Shown: positions 57,169-64,000 of the stretch, in pieces
Layout of the letters: every line of letters starts with the position of its first letter
Position numbering within the stretch: position 1 is the first letter of the stretch
Source of the DNA: Oscillospiraceae bacterium
Lineage (GTDB): Bacteria > Bacillota > Clostridia > Oscillospirales > Acutalibacteraceae
Length of the DNA: 64,000 nt
Direction of reading: 5' to 3'
NCBI GenBank assembly: GCA_015065645.1
Contig: SVPW01000008.1
Coordinates: 1-64,000, forward strand
Made by a program: the position numbers and the translations under genes
Notes under the pieces: model-generated
Seen by the model: only the letters and a program-made list of their open reading frames with translations
What the model was told of the DNA's origin: nothing
The model's database searches: none

Positions 57169-58248
57169 TTATATATATTTTTCAACAATCTTTTTCATTT
57201 CATCCCATTTTTCTTCCATATCTGCAACCAGCTTCAGCTGTGTATGGCAACGGTCAAGATTATGCTCAGCATAAGCGGTTTTAAAGTATGTATCGCCGTT
57301 AAGATAATCGGTTAAAAAGCGCATACCGCACTCAATAGTCATCATCTTGGCGCCCTCAGGCATAAGCATTATTTCCTCACGGCTAAGCTGACCGCCACAA
57401 CCCTCTAAATAACCCTTTGTGTAAATATCAAACATCTCAAGGTCAAGACTAACCTTACTTAAATCCTTTTCATCCTCTGCGGCAGTGCTTGCTCCAAAGC
57501 GTATTGCGTCACCAAAATCAGTAACAGAAAATCCGGGCATAATGGTATCAAGGTCAATAACACAAAGCGCTTTGCGGGTTTTAGCGTCAAGCATAACATT
57601 ATTTGATTTTGTATCGTTATGTGTTACACGAAGCGGCAAAACACCTGCTTTATTGGCATTATAAAGCACAGAATAAAAATCCACTCTGTCCTTTAAAAAC
57701 TGTATTTCCTCTTTAACAAAAGCAGCTCTGCCCACAGCATCATTTTCAACCGCCTGCAAAAAATCAGCAAAACGCTTGGGTGTATTATGAAAATCAGGGA
57801 TTGTTTCAAAAAGGCTATCAGCAGGGAAACGGCTTAAATCTCTTTGGAATTTACCAAAAGCCACCGCACACTGACGAAAATCCTCAGTGCTTTCGGGATG
57901 CTCAAGGCATATAGAATCCTCAATAAAATCATAAATTCTCCAGCACTTGCCATCCTCATCCACATAACAGCTTTTGCCATCCTTAGTGGGAATAAGCGTC
58001 ATAATCTCACGGTGTTCCTTTGCTCCGGGACGAAGATACTCAGTCACCTTTTCAATATTTTGCATAACCTGCTCAGGTTTTTTGAAAACATTGGTATTAA
58101 CCGATTGCAATATATAACGGCGCCTGTTACCGTTATCATCACAAACAAGCAAAAATGTGCTGTTAATGTGACCGTTACCGTAAGGAGAACACTCCAGCGG
58201 TTCAGAACAGATAGCAAACCGTGATATTGCAAATTCGAGATTTTTCAT
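57169..58248 (-). CDS. Phosphotransferase-fold kinase (APH family; N-acetylhexosamine 1-kinase-like by context)
   Basis: YGNGHINSTFLLVCDDNGNRRRYILQSVNTNVFKKPEQVMQNI; LRVTHNDTKSNNVMLDAKTRKALCVIDLDTIMPG. Confidence 0.82.
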   Translation of the reverse strand: MKNLEFAISRFAICSEPLECSPYGNGHINSTFLLVCDDNGNRRRYILQSVNTNVFKKPEQVMQNIEKVTEYLRPGAKEHREIMTLIPTKDGKSCYVDEDGKCWRIYDFIEDSICLEHPESTEDFRQCAVAFGKFQRDLSRFPADSLFETIPDFHNTPKRFADFLQAVENDAVGRAAFVKEEIQFLKDRVDFYSVLYNANKAGVLPLRVTHNDTKSNNVMLDAKTRKALCVIDLDTIMPGFSVTDFGDAIRFGASTAAEDEKDLSKVSLDLEMFDIYTKGYLEGCGGQLSREEIMLMPEGAKMMTIECGMRFLTDYLNGDTYFKTAYAEHNLDRCHTQLKLVADMEEKWDEMKKIVEKYI

Positions 58249-58255
58249 ATATATA

Positions 58256-59083
58256 TTACCCCTTTTTATTTTCAATTACATCAGCGGTGGCACTGAGATA
58301 ATCCCCATCAAAATGCTCAATAGAGCCATTATCAACCATTTGCGAAAGTGAAACATCAATCGGCATACGAGAAAGCAATTTAGTGCCTGTTTCCTTAGCA
58401 ATATCCTCACCGCCTGTACCGAAAACAGGAAATTCCTTTCCGCAATCAGGACAACGCACAAAGCTCATATTCTCAACAATTCCATAAACCGGAATATTCA
58501 TCATATTTGCCATATTAAGAGCCTTTTTAACTATAAGTGAAACCAAATCCTGCGGAGAAGTAACAACCACCGCACCGTCAAGAGGCAACATTTGGAAAAC
58601 GGTAAGCGGAACATCACCTGTTCCCGGAGGACAATCTACCAAAAGATAATCAAGCTCACCCCAAACAACATCCTGCCAAAACTGCTTTACAGCACCTGCA
58701 ATAACGGGACCACGCCAAATTACGGGAGCATCGTTTTGACTGAGCATCATATTTACCGAAATAACCTTAATTCCAAGCTTTGTTTCGGCAGGCATAATAC
58801 CAAGCTCACCCTGCAAAGCACGAGCTGTTACACCAAAAGCTTTTGGAATTGAGGGACCTGTAATATCGGCATCAAGAATACCAACCTTATATCCTCTTTT
58901 AGCAAGTGTTACGGCAAGCAATGAGGTAACCATTGATTTACCAACACCGCCCTTACCGCTTACAACAGCAACAACATGCTTAATATCATTATATTCACCT
59001 GTGGGAACCAAAAGGCTTTGTTTTTCCTTTGAAGAACAGTCCTTACTGCAGCTCGCACAGTTTCCGCTACAACCTTCTGACAT
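58256..59083 (-). CDS. Mrp/NBP35 family ATP-binding protein
   Basis: VAVVSGKGGVGKSMVTSLLAVTLAKRG; DYLLVDCPPGTGDVPLTVFQ; ENMSFVRCPDCG. Confidence 0.95.
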   Translation of the reverse strand: MSEGCSGNCASCSKDCSSKEKQSLLVPTGEYNDIKHVVAVVSGKGGVGKSMVTSLLAVTLAKRGYKVGILDADITGPSIPKAFGVTARALQGELGIMPAETKLGIKVISVNMMLSQNDAPVIWRGPVIAGAVKQFWQDVVWGELDYLLVDCPPGTGDVPLTVFQMLPLDGAVVVTSPQDLVSLIVKKALNMANMMNIPVYGIVENMSFVRCPDCGKEFPVFGTGGEDIAKETGTKLLSRMPIDVSLSQMVDNGSIEHFDGDYLSATADVIENKKG

Positions 59084-59151
59084 TTATATCACCTTTCCTG
59101 TAATTTTATCTCATATTATTATACATCATTTTCAAATTAAAATCAATTATA

Positions 59152-59631
59152 TTATTTATGATATGTAGAACCCTCATTTATTTTATATCCACGATAGAGC
59201 TGTTCCAAGAGCATCACCCTGAAAAGCTGGTGGGGAAATGTCATTTGAGAAACCGAAAGCCGTATATCCGCCCTTTTTTTAACATTTTCCGATAGCCCGT
59301 ATGAACTGCCTATTATAAAACAAAGCTGTTTTCCGGAATCGGAAAGATTTTTTATTTTTTTAGCCAAATCCTCACTTGAAAGCTCTTTTCCCTCCACGCA
59401 AAGGGCAATAACAAAGCTTTGCTCAGGCACCTTTTTGAGTATTATTTCAGCTTCCTTTTCCAAAGCGGCATTTATCTGCGAAGCTGAGGGTGCATCGGGC
59501 AGTTTTACAGGCTCAGGCTCAATAATCGTAAGGTCACAATACCGTGAAAGCCTTTTTTGATATTCACCCTGAGCATCCTTTAAATACTTCTCCTTCATTT
59601 TACCGGGAGAAATAAGTGTTACCTTCATCAT
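59152..59631 (-). CDS. rlmH: 23S rRNA (pseudouridine1915-N3)-methyltransferase
   Basis: MKVTLISPGKMKEKYLKDAQGEYQKRLSRYCDLTIIE; FIIGSSYGLSE; MTFPHQLFRVMLLEQLYRGYKINEGSTYHK. Confidence 0.96.
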   Translation of the reverse strand: MMKVTLISPGKMKEKYLKDAQGEYQKRLSRYCDLTIIEPEPVKLPDAPSASQINAALEKEAEIILKKVPEQSFVIALCVEGKELSSEDLAKKIKNLSDSGKQLCFIIGSSYGLSENVKKRADIRLSVSQMTFPHQLFRVMLLEQLYRGYKINEGSTYHK

Positions 59632-60416
59632 AAAACAATTACCCCGTTACCGCACGGCTTTGCCACGCTTAATATATAATCACGCTCTGCCGCCGCCCCA
59701 ATATCCATAAGTGTAGATTTAGCTGTAGATAAAGCCAGCATAGGCAGATTATTTTTTTGGCTTAAATGCCCCAAAATAAAGCGTGTTGTGCCGTTTTGCA
59801 AAAGCTGTGTCAGCTCAACAGCGCAAGCCGCATTTGAAATATGCCCCTTATCAGAAAGAATACGAAGCTTTAAATGGGGTGGATAAGGCCCGTTTTTAAG
59901 CATATTAACATCGTGATTTGATTCAATAAGCACCGCCTTGCTACCCGTAATTGCACTGCGAACCTCATCTGTCACAACACCCAAATCGGTACAAACTGCA
60001 CAACGCTTACCGTCAGGCAATGTAACAACATATCCGCTTGAGCCTTCGCAATCATGACTTGTAGCAAAGCGTGAAATTTTTATATTTCCAAAATCCTTTT
60101 CGCCCTCATCCGCCACAAAAACGGTGGTTTTTTCAGGGATACATTCCCCCGCCGCCAAGGCTTCAAGTGTTTTTTGTGATGCAATAAGCGGAATTTTAAG
60201 ATTTTTAAGCAAAACCTTTAACCCCTTTATGTGGTCGATATGCTCGTGCGTTATTGCAACCGCCAAAAGCTCTTGCATATTTCCGCCTGCCATTTCAACC
60301 GCATTACAGAGCGATTTATAAGAAGCGCCTGCATCTATTAAAATACCGCCTTCGGCAGTGGAAATATATGTACTGTTTCCTGTTGAACCGCTAAACAGCG
60401 GACAAATTCTTGACAT
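59628..60416 (-). CDS. MBL-fold metallo-hydrolase (YycJ/WalJ-like)
   Basis: CPLFSGSTGNSTYISTAEGGILIDAGASYK; ITHEHIDHIKGL; ESNHDVNML. Confidence 0.92.
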   Translation of the reverse strand: MSRICPLFSGSTGNSTYISTAEGGILIDAGASYKSLCNAVEMAGGNMQELLAVAITHEHIDHIKGLKVLLKNLKIPLIASQKTLEALAAGECIPEKTTVFVADEGEKDFGNIKISRFATSHDCEGSSGYVVTLPDGKRCAVCTDLGVVTDEVRSAITGSKAVLIESNHDVNMLKNGPYPPHLKLRILSDKGHISNAACAVELTQLLQNGTTRFILGHLSQKNNLPMLALSTAKSTLMDIGAAAERDYILSVAKPCGNGVIVL

Positions 60417-60472
60417 ACAAAACCTCCAAATACCACAAAACGGAGCGTCCTGCTCCGTCTTGTATTTATAAT

Positions 60473-61807
60473 TTATGCGTTTTTAATTGCGGCTTTAACA
60501 TTATCGGTTTCAACACGGCATATATCAGCACCCAAAGCCCTGAACTTTTCGGCTATATGCTCATATCCACGGTCAATATGACCGATTTCCGTAACCTCAG
60601 TAATACCTTCAGCCACCAAACCTGCAATTATCATTGCGGCACCTGCTCTTAAATCCACAGCTTTAACAGGCGCACCCTTTAGCTTTTCAACACCGTTTAC
60701 AACGGCAAGCTTACCATCAACTTCTATTTTAGCGCCCATAAACTTGAGCTGTTCAACATAGCGGAAACGGCTATCCCAAACGCCCTCACGCACCAAGCTT
60801 GTCCCTTCAGCAATGGTTAATAAAACTGCCATTTGAGGCTGCATATCGGTTGGAAAACCGGGATGCGGCAATGTTTTAACATTGCATTTTTTGGGGCGCT
60901 TAGTCATTTTAACATGAACCGCCTCATCAAACTCCTCAACCTCAGCACCCGTTTCAACCAGCTTTGCAATTATGGATTCCAGATGCTTTGGTGTTACATT
61001 TTCAACCATAACATCGCCCAAAGTGGCGGCTGCGGCAACCATATAAGTACCTGCCTCAATCTGGTCAGGAATAATGCTATAGGTTGTGCCGTGAAGCTGT
61101 TCAACACCACGTATTTTTATAATACTTGTGCCGGCCCCCATAATATTGGCACCCATTGAGTTAAGGAAATTGGCAAGGTCAACAATATGCGGCTCCCTTG
61201 CGGCATTTTCAATTATGGTAAGTCCCCTTACACGGGCCGCTGCAAGCATTATATTAATAGTAGCTCCAACCGAAACAACATCCAAATAAATACTGCTTCC
61301 CGAAAGCTTTTGTGCCCTTGCATCAACCATGCTGTTTTCAATAGAAACAGTAGCACCCAAAGCCTCAAAGCCTTTTATATGCTGGTCAATAGGACGAACA
61401 CCAAAATCACATCCACCCGGAGGTGCCACACGGGCACGATTTAACCTTCCAAGCAGTGCACCCAAAAAATAGCTTGATGCACGCATTCCCTCTGCCATTT
61501 CTTTTGTAACAACAAAGGAATTTATATTGGTTGGGTCAATTTCAACCGAGCTTGGGCTTAACATTTTAACCTTTGCTCCAAGTGCCTCCATAACCTTTAG
61601 TATACAATTAACATCCGAAATTTCCGGAAGATTCTCAATTACACAGGGGCTTTGGGCAAGCAATACTGCAGGCAAAATTGCAACGGCGGCATTTTTTGCA
61701 CCGCTTATACGGACACTGCCGTGAAGCGGTTTTCCGCCTTTAATAACAAATTTTTCCAAAAGCGCACTTCCGTTCAAACTTTTTATGGTATTAGCGGCTT
61801 CCGCCAA
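60473..61807 (-). CDS. murA: UDP-N-acetylglucosamine 1-carboxyvinyltransferase
   Basis: GGKPLHGSVRISGAKNAAVAILPA; HPGFPTDMQPQMAVLLTIAEG; DLRAGAAMIIAGLVAEG. Confidence 0.97.
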   Translation of the reverse strand: MAEAANTIKSLNGSALLEKFVIKGGKPLHGSVRISGAKNAAVAILPAVLLAQSPCVIENLPEISDVNCILKVMEALGAKVKMLSPSSVEIDPTNINSFVVTKEMAEGMRASSYFLGALLGRLNRARVAPPGGCDFGVRPIDQHIKGFEALGATVSIENSMVDARAQKLSGSSIYLDVVSVGATINIMLAAARVRGLTIIENAAREPHIVDLANFLNSMGANIMGAGTSIIKIRGVEQLHGTTYSIIPDQIEAGTYMVAAAATLGDVMVENVTPKHLESIIAKLVETGAEVEEFDEAVHVKMTKRPKKCNVKTLPHPGFPTDMQPQMAVLLTIAEGTSLVREGVWDSRFRYVEQLKFMGAKIEVDGKLAVVNGVEKLKGAPVKAVDLRAGAAMIIAGLVAEGITEVTEIGHIDRGYEHIAEKFRALGADICRVETDNVKAAIKNA

Positions 61808-62651
61808 TATAAAAGCTATCCTTTCCCGTACCGGGATGAGAAACTACTCTACGCCTGCTTTTACTGCGGCGCTTGAGATTTTTTTCATCAAAGAAAGCAA
61901 ACAAGAAAAACAAAATAAATACCGATGTAAGTAAAATCGTAACCTCAGAGGAAACGCCATTACCAACAAAAGAGCGATTGCCCATAGCCATAAGAATTAA
62001 ATTGGGCAGGGCATAATCAGCACATAACAAAACCGAAGCAAAGCCTGTTATCTGTATTCTCTTGAAATTTTTATCCCTATCAAGCGAATTCAAAAGCTTT
62101 GCGTACTGCAACATAAAAATAAGTATTGCACTGCAGTTAAGTAAAAGCAGAATATGCTCTATGGTGAGCGCCAATGTGTTAAGTGCCGTAAACACCCAAA
62201 TAAGGCGTATCATCCAATAAAAAACAGGCAATATGAAAACGGCTTTGGGAAACTCAAACTGCATAAAGGCGGTAGCACCGTAAACAATAAACAGCACACC
62301 CGAAAGCACACCCAACAACATCAATATAATGGTTTGCCAAGCCGGAATACTCACCGGAGAAGAAATTGTAACCGAATCATACACAAGCCAACCGCCAAGC
62401 ACCAATGAAACCGTACCCAAAGCAGGCTTTACCTTAGGTGCTTTAACGGGACAGCGCCGTGTAAGGCAAGCCGCAACAATACTTGCGGCAAAAAGACCGA
62501 TTATTCCTAACAGCAGAAAAAAGTTATCCGCCGTAAGGCTTCTTATAACGAAGCCCCTTTCATTAATAGTGGTAAGCTGTTCCTTTAAACGCAGATATAC
62601 GCTGATTGCAGCAGACACACCAAAAACCAACATTATATGCTTATATTTCAT
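61791..62651 (-). CDS. Hypothetical multi-TM membrane protein
   Basis: ORF with about 7 hydrophobic segments; overlaps murA start. Confidence 0.7.
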   Translation of the reverse strand: MKYKHIMLVFGVSAAISVYLRLKEQLTTINERGFVIRSLTADNFFLLLGIIGLFAASIVAACLTRRCPVKAPKVKPALGTVSLVLGGWLVYDSVTISSPVSIPAWQTIILMLLGVLSGVLFIVYGATAFMQFEFPKAVFILPVFYWMIRLIWVFTALNTLALTIEHILLLLNCSAILIFMLQYAKLLNSLDRDKNFKRIQITGFASVLLCADYALPNLILMAMGNRSFVGNGVSSEVTILLTSVFILFFLFAFFDEKNLKRRSKSRRRVVSHPGTGKDSFYIGGSR

Positions 62652-62766
62652 TACTACACTTCCAAAAGGTATATATTAGTATCAAACGCACTATATATTA
62701 TTATACAATATATTTTACTAAAATTACGAGTAAAAGTCAACACTAAACGGAAAAAGAAGGGATTGG

Positions 62767-63753
62767 ATGAAAAAAATTATTTGTTTAAGCGTTTTTTTGC
62801 CCGCACTTTTACTGCTCACACCGTTACCATTGCTTAAAAAAGATGCCAAAGCGGTATCGGCAGGAGTTTTTTACAGTGAGCTTTTAAAAGAAGAAGCACC
62901 CAATGCACAAAATGCCCTAACAGAAACCTTTATGGTTAAAAATCACGAAACGGGAGAAATTTTTGAAATTTCAGCCGAAGATTACATCTGCGGTGTAATT
63001 TGCGGTGAAATGCCGCTATCCTTTGGTGATGAAGCAATTAAGGCACAGGCTGTTGCGGCATACACCTTTGCCTGCGTTCGCAAAGCAAGCAACAGCACAA
63101 AAAATTATGATATAACCACCGATTACACGGTTGACCAATGCTATTTATCCGAAGCACAAGCCCGTGAAAAATGGGGTAACAGTGCCACAGATAACCTACA
63201 AAAAATACGCAATCTTGTAAAAGAGGTTTCGGGTTATATGGTTACATATAAGGACACTGCGGCACTAACTGTTTATCATTCGGCAAGTGCGGGAAAAACC
63301 CAAAATGTTTCGGATGTTTGGGGCGGAGATTTGCCGTATTTACGCTCTGTTGAAAGCCCCGGCGATGTTTTAAGCGAAAGCTTTATTTCAACAGTTCAGT
63401 TTACCGCAGATGAAATGGCACAAAAGCTTAAAAATTTATGCTCTGTAAGCGGCGAACCCACCGAATGGTTTAAAAACGCACAAAAAACACAGGCAGGCTA
63501 TATCTCACAAATCACCGTTTGCCAAAAAACGCTTACCGGAAGCGAAATCCGTGCCGCATTAGGACTTAAATCAACCGCCTTTGAGATAAACTTTTTTGAT
63601 AACCTTTTCACCATAACGGTAAAGGGCAACGGTCACGGTGTGGGATTAAGTCAATACGGAGCCGCAGCAATGGCGGCAAACGGAAGCAGCTTTAAAGAGA
63701 TACTGTGCCATTACTATACAGGCTGTGAGGTTAAAAAAATAGGCAGTAATTAA
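62767..63753 (+). CDS. SpoIID/LytB-domain protein
   Basis: SAEDYICGVICGEMPLSFGDEAIKAQAVAAYTFA; VYHSASAGKTQNVSDVWGGDLPYLRSVESPGD; GNGHGVGLSQYGAAAMAANG. Confidence 0.93.
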   Translation: MKKIICLSVFLPALLLLTPLPLLKKDAKAVSAGVFYSELLKEEAPNAQNALTETFMVKNHETGEIFEISAEDYICGVICGEMPLSFGDEAIKAQAVAAYTFACVRKASNSTKNYDITTDYTVDQCYLSEAQAREKWGNSATDNLQKIRNLVKEVSGYMVTYKDTAALTVYHSASAGKTQNVSDVWGGDLPYLRSVESPGDVLSESFISTVQFTADEMAQKLKNLCSVSGEPTEWFKNAQKTQAGYISQITVCQKTLTGSEIRAALGLKSTAFEINFFDNLFTITVKGNGHGVGLSQYGAAAMAANGSSFKEILCHYYTGCEVKKIGSN

Positions 63754-63783
63754 CCTCTTATGCTTAAAAATATCCAAACAAAA

Positions 63784-63820
63784 AATGAGACCTTGTGAAT
63801 TGAACGCAAGGTCTCATTTT
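63784..63820. terminator. Bidirectional terminator
   Basis: AATGAGACCTTGtgaattgaacgCAAGGTCTCATT. Confidence 0.75.
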
Positions 63821-63822
63821 CA

Positions 63823-64000
63823 TTATTCTTTATTGTGCATTCTATAGGAAAGGGTCATCAGGCTATCGCCAAAGTGCATATTTTCAACCACCACACCCGA
63901 ATAATCAAGGCTAAGGTCATAATGACTAAAATTCCAAAAGCCCTTTATCCCAAGCTTAACAAGCTGTTCAACAAGTATTTTAGCCTCTGCCTTAGGCACA
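63823..64000 (-). CDS. rex: Redox-sensing transcriptional repressor Rex, C-terminal part (runs off window)
   Basis: VPKAEAKILVEQLVKLGIKGFWNFSHYDLSLDYSGVVVENMHFGDSLMTLSYRMHNKE*. Confidence 0.8.
   Translation of the reverse strand, partial: VPKAEAKILVEQLVKLGIKGFWNFSHYDLSLDYSGVVVENMHFGDSLMTLSYRMHNKE

Overview
64 kb chromosomal window that looks like a low-GC anaerobic Firmicute (Clostridia/Oscillospirales-like, an inference from gene content only). Most of it is ordinary core and metabolic gene content: yifB, murF/ddl, a BY-kinase pair, dut, nrdDG, a NifU-like/GGGtGRT pair, galT, 5S rRNA, malQ, an indolepyruvate oxidoreductase/PaaK cluster, tRNA-Pro, HPr, the ylxM-ffh-rpsP-ylqC-rimM-trmD block, an SPFH/zinc-ribbon/TPM operon, trxAB, nadE, a GH94-type phosphorylase, nagAB plus a sugar-kinase-like gene, mrp, rlmH, murA, spoIID-like and a partial rex. 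The accessory signals of most interest are: (1) an apparently unannotated type I toxin-antitoxin-like locus at 17.09-17.40 kb, with a 23-aa hydrophobic peptide facing a strongly promoted antisense RNA; (2) a ~2.8 kb island carrying that locus and a DUF262/DUF1524 (GmrSD-like) gene, bracketed by the 3' end of the GGGtGRT gene and a diverged, frameshifted second copy of that 3' end; (3) a lone TIR-domain gene with an uncommon C-terminal domain, flanked by near-identical terminators; (4) twin 21-bp palindromes in the SLOG/Lrp intergenic region; (5) a decayed carbohydrate-utilisation locus around the GH94 gene, with a GH95 stub, a DUF4091-like fragment and a broken AraC regulator; (6) a tRNA-Pro gene next to a truncated tRNA 5' copy. 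All family calls come from reading the sequence by eye; no database searches were run.
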